Below, piece after piece: positions 7,961-16,332 of a stretch of 64,000 nucleotides of DNA. The notes beneath the pieces were generated by a model, which was given only the letters and a program-made list of their open reading frames with translations, ran no database searches and was not told the origin of the DNA. Each line of letters opens with the position of its first letter. The stretch's first letter is position 1. Position numbers and translations under genes: made by a program. Source of the DNA: Chloroflexota bacterium (GTDB lineage: Bacteria; Chloroflexota; UBA6077; JACCZL01). The stretch is taken from contig JADZEM010000029.1 of the NCBI GenBank assembly GCA_020850535.1, positions 1-64,000 on the forward strand, in the 5' to 3' direction.

Positions 7961-9172
7961 CTACGGGCGCGGCGTCGCCGTGGGGGCGGCTCCCCCGCCG
8001 GATGGGCGCGGCGTGGCCGGCTGGATGATGACCGGCAGGTTGGGGTTCGGCGTGGACGGGGCCGTCGTCGGCTTGGGAGCGGCTGGCGCGGACGTCGGCG
8101 GCGCGCCGCTGGTGCCGGTCGTCGGCTTCGGGGCGGCCGGGGCCTGCGTCGCGCCGGCCGGCTGCGGGGTGGTGGCGGCCCGTGTGGCGGCGGGTGCGAC
8201 GGGCGTCGGCACACTGCCGGCCGGCGCGACCGCCCCGCGAATGATCCAGCCGGTGACGCCGGCGCTGTCGCGGACCTGCCGCCAGATCTGCCCGTCAACC
8301 TCGCGCTCCGGGCCGAGCACCTCGATGTTCGAGCCTTCGGTCAGGGTCTTGAGGATTCGGCCGCCACTGCCCGGCTCAGAGCGGATGTTGGCGCCCTGGC
8401 CGTTGGTGTTGCCGATCTGTCCCCGACCGGCCCCGGCCGCCGCCACGCCCGGCGACGTCGGCTTCGGGACTGGCGTCGCGGCGGGCGCGGCGGCGCTGGT
8501 GCTGCTGACGGACGGCTGCTGTTCGGAGCCAGGGACCGCCGCCACCGAGGAGACCGTGCCCTCGGCGGCCAGGAAGTTGGCAGCGATCCAACCCTGGTCG
8601 CCCTGGGTGTCGCGGACGTTCCGCCAGATGGTGCCGTCGATGGTCTGTTCCGGGCCGATCACGTCCACGACGGTGCCTTCACGAACGGTCTTGATCCGCT
8701 CGCCGTTCTGACCAGGGTCACGGCGGAGGTTGACGCCGTCATTGCCGGTATTGGCAACCTGGAGCCGCTGCCCGATGGCGGGCGCGCGTGGGACGGTCGG
8801 ACTGACGACGGGCGTCGGCGTGAGCGTTGCGAAGATCTCGGCCAGCGACGAGTTGTTCGGCGTGGGGGAGACGATGGCCACCGGGAGCGCCGTCGGCGTG
8901 GGCGCCGGCCGGCTGGACGGCTGGATGACGGACATGATCACGAAGACCAGCCCGGCCGTCAGTGCGACGGCCAGCGCAGCGGCGAGGCCCAACCCGATCC
9001 ACTGTGCGCGGGCCATCGGGCGGGCTGGCTCGGAGGCGTCGTAGCTGCGGACGCCTGGCGTCAGCGGCTGAGCCTGCGTGCGCCCGCGCCGCTTTGCAGC
9101 GCTGCCGGGGCCGGCCGCTCCGGCGTTTCCGCCGGAGCCGAACTGGTCGCGAAGCCGGTCGAGCAGACTCAT
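7961..9172 (-). CDS. Membrane-anchored protein with two bacterial SH3 domains
   Basis: 403 residues from ATG 9172 (MSLLDRL). A basic cytoplasmic segment is followed by one membrane helix, WIGLGLAAALAVALTAGLVF, a Pro/Thr-rich linker, and two SH3b domains (NTGNDGVNLRRDPGQNGER, later NTNGQGANIRSEPGSGGR), each ending in a TIWRNVRDTQGDQGWI-type strand. The last 80 residues are a Pro/Ala/Thr-rich tail. SH3b domains usually bind cell-wall or other extracellular ligands; no enzyme domain is seen. The gene converges on the LarA-like gene with a 6-bp gap and is a domain relative of the proteins at 9449 and 55103. Confidence 0.75.
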   Translation of the reverse strand: MSLLDRLRDQFGSGGNAGAAGPGSAAKRRGRTQAQPLTPGVRSYDASEPARPMARAQWIGLGLAAALAVALTAGLVFVIMSVIQPSSRPAPTPTALPVAIVSPTPNNSSLAEIFATLTPTPVVSPTVPRAPAIGQRLQVANTGNDGVNLRRDPGQNGERIKTVREGTVVDVIGPEQTIDGTIWRNVRDTQGDQGWIAANFLAAEGTVSSVAAVPGSEQQPSVSSTSAAAPAATPVPKPTSPGVAAAGAGRGQIGNTNGQGANIRSEPGSGGRILKTLTEGSNIEVLGPEREVDGQIWRQVRDSAGVTGWIIRGAVAPAGSVPTPVAPAATRAATTPQPAGATQAPAAPKPTTGTSGAPPTSAPAAPKPTTAPSTPNPNLPVIIQPATPRPSGGGAAPTATPRP

Positions 9173-9448
9173 CCCTCTCCCCTCGGCAGCAGCGTCGTCG
9201 CCAGGCCGCCGGCCGGGGACGGCTGCTCCCGGCGCAGCCAATCCGCGTTAGCATTCATTGTATCAGGGGGCGCTGACGGCTCGATCATGACTCTCCGAGA
9301 AAAGGAACGGTCGAAAGCGGTAACCGTCGCACATGCTCATCCGTTCTACAGAAGACGCGACGGATGTCACAGGAGGGTCACAGGCGAGGTCTTCTCGCCC
9401 CCTCCTCGGTGGACGCCGGCCGCGTGCTGGATGTTCCTTGGAGGCCCC

Positions 9449-10822
9449 GTGCGCCGACTCGCGACCCTGCTTCTGTCTGGCCTGCTCTCGTTGACCGTCG
9501 TGCTTCAACCCGGTGGCACATCTGCCGCCCGCGCCCAGTCCGACGAGATGGTGCACGGCGTCATCGTGGACACCACCGACCCCCGCAGCATGAAGGCGGC
9601 CCGTGAGGCCGGCTTCACCCACGCCAAGATGGTCCTGTACTGGCCGCGCATCGAGCCGAACCCGGGCCAGTTCCGCTGGCAGGAGTCGGACCAGAACGAC
9701 CTCGACAACGTGATCCGCGCGGCCCAGGCCGAGGGCATCCCGCTGGTCCTGCGGGTAGACGAGGTGCCGGGCTGGGCGGGCGGCTCGCCGGGCAACGCTG
9801 ACCTGGGCGCGGTCGAGGCGTTCTACGCAGCGATGGCCGCCCACGGGAAGGGGAAGGTCGTCGCCTACGAGATCCTGAACGAGCCGAACCTGCCGTTCGA
9901 GTGGGGTGGCCCGCCGGACCCGGCCGGCTACACGCGGTTCCTCCAGGCAGCCTATCGTGGGGTGAAGTCGCAGGATCCGGACGCGATGATTATCGGCGGC
10001 GGCCCCTCCCCGAACACCGGCGGCTACGGCGGGACCATTGAGGACTTCGACTTCTTGAACGGCATGTACAAGGCCGGCGCGAAGGGGTACATGGACGCGC
10101 TCGGGGTGCACAACTACGGCGGCAACACGGAACCAGAGCGCGACCCGGGCGATTGCGGCATCTGCTTCCGGCGCGCCGAGCTGTACCGGCAACTGATGGT
10201 TCGCAACGGCGACGCCAACACCCCGATCTGGGCCACCGAGTTCGGCTGGCTGATGGACCCCGGGCGCGGCCTGGGCCAGTACGACTGGATGAAGGTCAGC
10301 CCGGAGCAGCAGGCCGACTACGTCGTGCGCTCCTACCGCTACGCCCAGAAGAACTGGCCGTGGATGGGTGGGATGTTGCTCTCCAACCTGGACGCCAGCA
10401 CGTCGCCGTACCACCAGGGGCCGGAGGACGGCCTGCCCTGGTTCGCGATCCTCAACGACGACTACTCGCCGCGCCCGGCCTGGACGGCGTTCCGCGACAT
10501 GCGCTCCGAGGCGCGCAACCGGAGCGCGGCTGCCCCCGCACGCACGGCGGCGAAGCCATCGGCCAGCGAGGCGGCGGCCCAGGAGGCGGCAGCCGCGCAA
10601 GCGTCCGGCCCGACGGTCCGCGTGGCCGGCACGGACGGCCAGGGCGTGACCCTGCGGGAGAAGCCCGGCGTGGCCGGCCGGCGTCTGTCGGTGGTGCCCG
10701 AGGGCGCACGCCTCACGGTCATCGGCGAGGACGTTCAGGCGGACGGCCGCACCTGGCGAAACGTCAAGACGGCGTCCGGGGCGTCAGGCTGGGTCGCCGC
10801 GGAGTACGTCCGCACCGAGTGA
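9449..10822 (+). CDS. Secreted clan GH-A glycoside hydrolase with C-terminal SH3 domain
   Basis: 457 residues from GTG 9449, chosen because GGAGG lies four bases upstream and a signal peptide follows directly (VRRLATLLLSGLLSLTVVLQ). The catalytic TIM barrel shows the clan GH-A acid/base motif EILNEPNLPFEW and the later nucleophile-type motif IWATEFGWLMD. An Ala-rich linker leads to an SH3b domain (GVTLREKPGVAGRR to SGWVAAEYV). Likely an extracellular glycosidase of the GH5/GH39-like group. Its 3' end overlaps the convergent HAD gene by 39 bp. Confidence 0.8.
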   Translation: MRRLATLLLSGLLSLTVVLQPGGTSAARAQSDEMVHGVIVDTTDPRSMKAAREAGFTHAKMVLYWPRIEPNPGQFRWQESDQNDLDNVIRAAQAEGIPLVLRVDEVPGWAGGSPGNADLGAVEAFYAAMAAHGKGKVVAYEILNEPNLPFEWGGPPDPAGYTRFLQAAYRGVKSQDPDAMIIGGGPSPNTGGYGGTIEDFDFLNGMYKAGAKGYMDALGVHNYGGNTEPERDPGDCGICFRRAELYRQLMVRNGDANTPIWATEFGWLMDPGRGLGQYDWMKVSPEQQADYVVRSYRYAQKNWPWMGGMLLSNLDASTSPYHQGPEDGLPWFAILNDDYSPRPAWTAFRDMRSEARNRSAAAPARTAAKPSASEAAAQEAAAAQASGPTVRVAGTDGQGVTLREKPGVAGRRLSVVPEGARLTVIGEDVQADGRTWRNVKTASGASGWVAAEYVRTE

Positions 10823-11632
10823 GCGTTGACCGGCCGCGTCGATGGCCGTCTGGAGCGCCGGCAAGTCCTCAAAGATGCGCTCGGGCTGCACGTCCACGGC
10901 GGCGGCCTCCTCGCGGGTCGAGACGCCCGTCAGCACCAGGAACGTCTGCACGCCGGCGCGGTAGCCGCCCACGATGTCCGTGTCGAGGCGGTCTCCGATG
11001 ATCGCCGTCTCGGCGGGCGTGGTCCCGAGCCGCTCGCAGCCGATCAGCAGCATCGTCGGCTCCGGCTTCCCGATGATCGTCGGGCGGATGCCGCCGCTGG
11101 CCGCGGCGATCAGTGCGTGAAACGAGCCTGCCCCCGGGATGATGCCGTCGTCCGTTGGCAGGGTCGTGTCGGGATTCGGGCCGACGAACCGCGCGCCGGC
11201 CCGCACCAGCCGGACGGCCGTTGTCAGCTTGGCGAACGTCAGCTCGCGGTCCAGGCCGACCACCACGAAGTCGGCATCCGAGTCGGCCAGCGTGAAGCCG
11301 GCCGCCTCAACCGCCCCCTTCAGCCCCGACTCGCCGATGACGTAGACGCGGCCGCCGTTCGGCGCTTCGTGCTGCAGGAAGCTGGCCGTGGCGTCGGCGC
11401 TCGCCAGCACCTCGTGCTCGCCAACCTGGATGTCCATCCGCGCCAGCTTCTCGACGTACTGCGGCGGCCCGAGCGTCGAGTTGTTGGTGGTCAGCAGGAA
11501 CGGGATGCCGCGCGCCCGCAAGAACCGAAAGAACCCGGGCGCGGCCGGGATGACGCGGTCGCCGTGGTACACCACGCCGTCCAGGTCCACCAGGAAGCCA
11601 CGCGGCGTCACGAACGGCCGCTCTCCACTCAT
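10784..11632 (-). CDS. HAD-IIA (NagD-like) phosphatase
   Basis: 282 residues. HAD motif I is LVDLDGVVYHGD, motif II is TTNNST, motif III/IV is KPEPTMLLIG followed by IIGDRLDTDI. This is the class IIA layout of NagD/PNPase-type sugar- or nucleotide-phosphatases. Its ATG overlaps the TGA of the upstream TIGR01906 gene by four bases, making it the last gene of the nine-gene minus-strand array. Confidence 0.88.
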   Translation of the reverse strand: MSGERPFVTPRGFLVDLDGVVYHGDRVIPAAPGFFRFLRARGIPFLLTTNNSTLGPPQYVEKLARMDIQVGEHEVLASADATASFLQHEAPNGGRVYVIGESGLKGAVEAAGFTLADSDADFVVVGLDRELTFAKLTTAVRLVRAGARFVGPNPDTTLPTDDGIIPGAGSFHALIAAASGGIRPTIIGKPEPTMLLIGCERLGTTPAETAIIGDRLDTDIVGGYRAGVQTFLVLTGVSTREEAAAVDVQPERIFEDLPALQTAIDAAGQRSLGADVLRGDPA

Positions 11633-12357
11633 CGTCGTGCTCCGAAGTACATGATCCCGACCCCGATGCCGCCCAGCACGACGGCTTCCAGTGCGCTCTG
11701 CATCGCGATCTTCATGACCGCGTCGAACCAGAAGCCTTCAGGGTAGAGCATGATCAGGTAGTCGGTGCGGGGGTCCAGCATCCAGTCGTCGTTGCTGAAC
11801 GCGACATGGTGGAACTGCGTCCACGCCTCGGTGAAATCGACCAGCGAGAGCAGCCCCGCCAGCCCTAGCAACACGACCGTCGCCACGCCGCCCGCCACCA
11901 GCAGCATCCCGAGCCGCGGCAGGAACGCCGGTCCGCCCCCCAGCCCGATCCCCAGCAGGGGGATCAGCAGCAAGATCGCGCCCGCCACCAGCCGAGCCTG
12001 CCCGGCCAGGTGAAACAGCTTCTGGACGTCCACCATGTGGCTGATCTCTTTGGCGTTGAACAAGGGGCGCCGGGCGCCGTTCACGGTGATCTCGACGTCC
12101 AGCGTGGCGCTCGGCTCGCGCAGGTAGCGGATGAAACGGTCGGCGACGGCCATCAGTTGGGCGTCGTCCAGGCCCGTGACCTCGCGGATGCGGTACTTCT
12201 GAAACTCGGACTCGTAAAAGGCGCGGTCGCTCGCCACATCCAGGATGTTTCCGAGGATCAGGAACAGCGGCAGCGCGACGACGAACAGGATGGCCGCCAG
12301 CCAGCGCACGGCGACGGGCACGCTTGAGAGGCCCTCGGCGGCCACGGCGTCGCTCAC
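11629..12357 (-). CDS. TIGR01906-family integral membrane protein
   Basis: 242 residues from GTG 12357, which overlaps the previous stop by four bases. A transmembrane segment near residue 20 precedes a soluble stretch (SEFQKYRIREVTGLDD, FNAKEISHMVDVQKL), then further membrane helices (LVAGAILLLIPLLGIGLGG, VATVVLLGLAGLLS) and one near the C-terminus. The pattern NDDWMLDPRTDYLIMLYPEGFW is typical of the TIGR01906 family. Function unknown. Confidence 0.8.
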   Translation of the reverse strand: MSDAVAAEGLSSVPVAVRWLAAILFVVALPLFLILGNILDVASDRAFYESEFQKYRIREVTGLDDAQLMAVADRFIRYLREPSATLDVEITVNGARRPLFNAKEISHMVDVQKLFHLAGQARLVAGAILLLIPLLGIGLGGGPAFLPRLGMLLVAGGVATVVLLGLAGLLSLVDFTEAWTQFHHVAFSNDDWMLDPRTDYLIMLYPEGFWFDAVMKIAMQSALEAVVLGGIGVGIMYFGARR

Positions 12358-12968
12358 GCGGGGCGCACGCCGGTGTCGAGCGTGCCGACCGCCGGCCGGG
12401 CCGGCCCGAGGTCGCGCTCGAGAATGGCGTCGATCCGTGGATAGATCAGCCAGACGCTGGCCGCCCCGAAGAGGCCGCCCGTGAGCGTCCGCAGGAGCAC
12501 GTCGCTCTCGCGCCAACCGAACAGCTGGGAGAAGCCGTCGAGGGCCATCGGCAAGATCAGCAGCGCGTAGGCCCGCATGCTGAGACCCGCCACGTTGCCC
12601 GGCGAGGGGCCGCGCCGCACGGCGTAGGCCAGCCCGGTCAGGAGGACTGACAGGTAGATCGCGACGTCGCGCTCGCAGAAGGCGACCTTGTACCCGAGGT
12701 CCGCCGACCCCACGAACCGGTACGGGCCGCTCTCGCCGATCAGGCCCGCCAGCGTGCCCTGTGGATACGTCCACTCCGGCCCGAACAGGAAGTACGACCG
12801 GAACGCCCACTGGTGGCAGACGGCGCTGTAGGCCCAGTAGATCAGGTTGGCCGGTCGGTCCAATCCGGCTGCCAGCAGGAGCGGCGCCAGCAACGGCAGC
12901 GCGATGAAGACGGCGGCCGCCGCGTTTGCGAGGAGCAGCCAGCGCCGCAGCGCGCCCTCGATGGTCAC
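12354..12968 (-). CDS. DUF2085 membrane protein
   Basis: 204 residues from GTG 12968 (4-bp overlap with the upstream stop). Four to five hydrophobic segments. The DUF2085 signature appears as YSAVCHQWAFRSYFLFG and the CERDVAIYLSVLLTG segment, with conserved Cys/His near the membrane boundary. Function unknown. It is translationally coupled on both sides. Confidence 0.82.
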   Translation of the reverse strand: MTIEGALRRWLLLANAAAAVFIALPLLAPLLLAAGLDRPANLIYWAYSAVCHQWAFRSYFLFGPEWTYPQGTLAGLIGESGPYRFVGSADLGYKVAFCERDVAIYLSVLLTGLAYAVRRGPSPGNVAGLSMRAYALLILPMALDGFSQLFGWRESDVLLRTLTGGLFGAASVWLIYPRIDAILERDLGPARPAVGTLDTGVRPA

Positions 12969-13228
12969 GGCGCGCTCGACGCCGCGACGACGGCCTTGCG
13001 GAGCCGCTCGGCAGTCGTCGGCCAGTCCAGCGTCTGCCCGCCCGCCACCGCGATGACCGGGATACGGTAGCGGTACTCTGCGAACAGCTCCGGCGAGGAC
13101 TCGATGTTCACGTGCTCAACGGTCAGCGGCTGGCTGCGGGCCACGGCAGCGATCAGCGCTTCAGCCAGTTCGCAGAGATGGCAGCCGGGCTTGCTGTAGA
13201 GTGTGACGCGCGGCCCGCTCGCTGCCAC
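12965..13228 (-). CDS. Glutaredoxin-like (thioredoxin-fold) protein
   Basis: 87 residues from GTG 13228, which begins the fold directly (VAASGPRVTLYSKPGCHLC). The CxxC redox centre is CHLC, with the cis-Pro in YRIPVIAVAG. This matches the DUF836/glutaredoxin-like family. The open frame extends to 13387 but overlaps the previous gene, so the shorter form is preferred. A 4-bp overlap joins it to DUF2085. Its position right after a zf-HC2 protein hints at redox control of the sigma factor; this is inference only. Confidence 0.75.
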   Translation of the reverse strand: MAASGPRVTLYSKPGCHLCELAEALIAAVARSQPLTVEHVNIESSPELFAEYRYRIPVIAVAGGQTLDWPTTAERLRKAVVAASSAP

Positions 13229-13247
13229 CAGACACGTCGCTCCGGGC

Positions 13248-13664
13248 TCAGGCCTGCTCGCGGCGGGCCTGTTCGAGGATGCGGGCGCGCGCTCCCGCCG
13301 GGGCCTTGGGGGCCGGCAGCTGGCTGACGGCTCTGACCGTCGCCCTGAACGACTCCAGGTAGGCGGCGCAGGGCTGGCACGTCGCAAGATGACGGTCGAT
13401 CCTGTGGCGGACTGTCTCGCTCAGGCTGTCGTCCAGGTACTCTGACAGCTGACCTCTGACGAGATCGTGGGTGAGATCGGCGACCCCAACGCTGGCCTGG
13501 GTCGATGGCTGCGTGGCGCCTCGCGACACCGGCGCGACCCCCTCGTCGGCCCTGGTCACTACGCTCCTCCCGGACGCTCCGCTCATATCGGGGCTCAAAG
13601 ATGACGATCCGCGCCCGCTCTCAGCGCACCCGGCGGCGGCATACGACGTGACGTGGCTGTCCAT
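13248..13664 (-). CDS. zf-HC2 (putative anti-sigma factor) protein
   Basis: 138 residues from ATG 13664. The N-terminal 60 residues look disordered. The zinc-finger anti-sigma domain follows, GQLSEYLDDSLSETV then HLATCQPC, which is the H-x3-C-x2-C motif, then a basic helix (AGARARILEQARREQ). There is no membrane helix, so it would be soluble. The ECF sigma gene on the same strand 4.7 kb upstream is the natural partner, although the PrkA, DUF444 and SpoVR genes lie between. Confidence 0.72.
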   Translation of the reverse strand: MDSHVTSYAAAGCAESGRGSSSLSPDMSGASGRSVVTRADEGVAPVSRGATQPSTQASVGVADLTHDLVRGQLSEYLDDSLSETVRHRIDRHLATCQPCAAYLESFRATVRAVSQLPAPKAPAGARARILEQARREQA

Positions 13665-13743
13665 TATAGCCCCATCCTGTTGGGCGGCATTCGGCGCACC
13701 GCCCCGCATTGAATTCCAGGCGCAGCTCGGGCTGCTGGCGCAC

Positions 13744-15147
13744 TCACTTGACGCCAGCGATTGCCCGTCCGTGCTGCCCCTCATACTTGAGAACGGTGTG
13801 TTTGCCCTCGACGAGCGTCTCAAGATGCACCGGCCGCGACCACAGCTGATGCACGTACTTCAACGTCTTGTCCGCGTACTCAAGGTCGAGATCGTCACCC
13901 TCGTGGCAGTGTTTCAGATACAGCTCGCGGCCGCGGCGATAGTCGCCGTCTTCAACCACTATGTAGGGTTGCCCGAAGTTGGTCATGCCGGCAAGGATTG
14001 TGTCGCGGACGGCCTCCCAGTCCTTCTCCGCGATGACCCACTGGTCCCCTTCCAGCTTGTACAGGTAGAGGTCAAGCTCCTCCACCAGATCCTTCGTCAG
14101 GTAGTTGCGGAGGAACGAGGCGTCGTTGTCCACCTCGCGCACCTCGAAGACCTTGGCCAGCCCCTGCCCGGCCGTACGCCCGAGCTTCTCCCGCTCCTCT
14201 GGGCTCGGCTCGTTCCAGCGTCGTTCGATGTCCTCGAAGATCTTCATGCCCAGGTAGTACGGGTTGACGCTCCGCTTGGAGGGTGAGAGCACGCTGCTGT
14301 GCAGCCGCGCGAACTCGACGTACTCCTCGCTGCTCAGGTCAAGCTCGCGCAGGATGCGGGCGTGCCAGAAGCTGGCCCAGCCCTCGTTCATGATCTTCGT
14401 CTGCATCTGGGGCAGGAAGTACAACTGCTCCGCGCGGACGATGTGGATCACGTCGCGCTGCCACGGCTCGAGGTCCGGGGCGTGGTCGGCCAGAAAGAGC
14501 AGCAGATCCTTCTCTGGCTGCGGCGGCAGCTTGCGCGGCATCGGCGGCGGTGGGTCTTCCTTCGCCTCGCCCAGCGCGAAGATGTCGTCGTAGGGGCGGG
14601 GCGTGGCTGACCGCCGCTTCGGCGGCTCGGGCGGCGTCACCCGCAGGCGGGGGTTGGCGTCGATGTGCTCCTGGATCGAGAGCACGGCGTCCAGCAGCTG
14701 CTCGACCGCCTTCTGCCCGTGCTCGAACTCGTAGCGGCGCAGGCGCTCGGCGTTGATGCTGACCGTCTCCAGCATCGAGCGGTTGGTGTGCGCGAAGTAG
14801 GCGTTATTCTTGAAGAAGTCGACGTGCGCCAGGACGTGCGCCGCCACCAGCTTGTTCTGAAGGACCGAGTTGTTCTCCAGCAGGAAGGCGTAGGCAGGGT
14901 TCGTGTTGATGACCAGCTCGTAGATCTTGCTCAGGCCGTAGTCGTACTGGGTCTTGATCTGCTGGTATGCTCGCCCGTGAGTCCAGTGCGAGAACCGTCC
15001 CGGCAGCCCGTAGGCCCCGAACTCGTACATGATCGAGGCCGGCACCAGCTCGAAGTGGACCGGGTACGGCTCCAGCCCGACCCGCCCGGCGATCTCCCAG
15101 ATCTCCCCGATGGCGCGCTCCAGCTCGCGGATCTCTTCGGGGGTCAT
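13744..15147 (-). CDS. spoVR: SpoVR-family protein
   Basis: 467 residues, typical SpoVR length. It shows the family landmarks FELVPASIMYEFGAYGLPG, VINTNPAYAFLLENNS, HVDFFKNNAYFAHTNR and MNEGWASFWHARIL. In Bacillus SpoVR affects spore cortex formation; in non-sporulating bacteria it is co-expressed with PrkA and DUF444 (E. coli ycgB with yeaG/yeaH) under stationary-phase or nitrogen stress. Its start overlaps the DUF444 stop by four bases. Confidence 0.93.
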   Translation of the reverse strand: MTPEEIRELERAIGEIWEIAGRVGLEPYPVHFELVPASIMYEFGAYGLPGRFSHWTHGRAYQQIKTQYDYGLSKIYELVINTNPAYAFLLENNSVLQNKLVAAHVLAHVDFFKNNAYFAHTNRSMLETVSINAERLRRYEFEHGQKAVEQLLDAVLSIQEHIDANPRLRVTPPEPPKRRSATPRPYDDIFALGEAKEDPPPPMPRKLPPQPEKDLLLFLADHAPDLEPWQRDVIHIVRAEQLYFLPQMQTKIMNEGWASFWHARILRELDLSSEEYVEFARLHSSVLSPSKRSVNPYYLGMKIFEDIERRWNEPSPEEREKLGRTAGQGLAKVFEVREVDNDASFLRNYLTKDLVEELDLYLYKLEGDQWVIAEKDWEAVRDTILAGMTNFGQPYIVVEDGDYRRGRELYLKHCHEGDDLDLEYADKTLKYVHQLWSRPVHLETLVEGKHTVLKYEGQHGRAIAGVK

Positions 15148-16322
15148 CGGGCCACCGCCGCGAGGCCGGACTCGTCACGCGTCGAGAAGAACTGTTTGAG
15201 GGCCGGGTAGACGTCTTCCTTCTTGGTGATGGTGACGCCGATGAATTGCGGATCGCGGATCTGGCCGAACGCCGACATCAGTGTGGAGGGGGAGCGCCGG
15301 CCGCCCTCCTGAATCTCACCGTAGCCGAACGCATTGGAGCGGGCCAGCAGGGCCTTCACCAGATCGAGGCAGCGCTGGTTGTCCACCTCGCCCCAGTTGT
15401 CGCCGTCCGAGAAGTGGAACGGGTAGGTGTTCCACTCCGAGGCGGGGTAGCGCTCGTTGGCGATCTCCAGCGCCAACTGGTACGCCGACGACACCTTGGT
15501 GCCGCCGCTCTCGCCCAGGTTGAAGAAGGTGTCCTCGTCCACCTCCTTTGCCTCGGTGTGGTGGGTGATGAAGACGATCTGCACCTGGGTGTAGCGCGTG
15601 CGGAGGAAGCGCACCATCCAGAAGTAGAAGCTGCGCGTGATGTACTTCTCGAACTCGCCCATCGAGCCCGACACGTCGCGCATGGCGATGACGACGGCGT
15701 TCGACTCCTCCTTGACGCGCCGCTCCCAGGTCTTGAAGCGGAGATCGTCGTTCTGGAGACCGCCGAAGCCGGAGCGCCCGGCCCGAGCGTTTCGCATCAG
15801 GTTCTGACGGATGGTGCGGCGCTTGTCGAGGTTACTGAGCGGGCCGGTCTTGCGGACCTCGTCGAAGCGGACCTCCTCCGACTCCACCAGGGCCCGACCC
15901 TTCGGCTTGAGGAACGGCAGCCCGAGATCCTCGAACATCAGGGCTGCCAGCTCGTCTACCGTGATCTCGGCCTCGTAGTAGTCGATGCCCGGCATCTCGC
16001 CGGCCTGCTTCCCCTTGCCCGGCCCCCGCGGTTGTCCTCCCGCCTCCTGCCCGATCACGTCGCCGACCTTCGAGCCGCCCTGGCCCTGGCCGGCGTGCTT
16101 CTTCCGGCCTCGGTCGAAGCGGAAACGCGGCAGCTCCAGCGACCGAATCGGGATCTTGACGATCTTCTTGCCGTCCGAGGTGATGATCGACTCCTGGCTG
16201 ACGATATCCCCCAGGCTGTCCTTGATGGCCTCTTTCACACGCTCGTTGTGGCGCGCCTGGTCAATCGGCCCCTTGCGGTGCAGCGACCAGTCGCTCTTGG
16301 AGAGCGAGACGGTTGGCAGCAT
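15144..16322 (-). CDS. DUF444 / UPF0229 (YeaH-like) protein
   Basis: 392 residues from ATG 16322, ten bases after the prkA stop. The N-terminal section is basic. The core carries VKIPIRSLELPRFRFDRGRK and a von Willebrand A-like domain with the MIDAS-type sequence IAMRDVSGSMGEFEKYI, then IVFITHHTEAKEVDEDTFF and SGGTKVSSAYQLAL. The family always travels with PrkA and SpoVR and is thought to act with the kinase. Confidence 0.93.
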   Translation of the reverse strand: MLPTVSLSKSDWSLHRKGPIDQARHNERVKEAIKDSLGDIVSQESIITSDGKKIVKIPIRSLELPRFRFDRGRKKHAGQGQGGSKVGDVIGQEAGGQPRGPGKGKQAGEMPGIDYYEAEITVDELAALMFEDLGLPFLKPKGRALVESEEVRFDEVRKTGPLSNLDKRRTIRQNLMRNARAGRSGFGGLQNDDLRFKTWERRVKEESNAVVIAMRDVSGSMGEFEKYITRSFYFWMVRFLRTRYTQVQIVFITHHTEAKEVDEDTFFNLGESGGTKVSSAYQLALEIANERYPASEWNTYPFHFSDGDNWGEVDNQRCLDLVKALLARSNAFGYGEIQEGGRRSPSTLMSAFGQIRDPQFIGVTITKKEDVYPALKQFFSTRDESGLAAVAR

Positions 16323-16332
16323 CGTGGGCCTC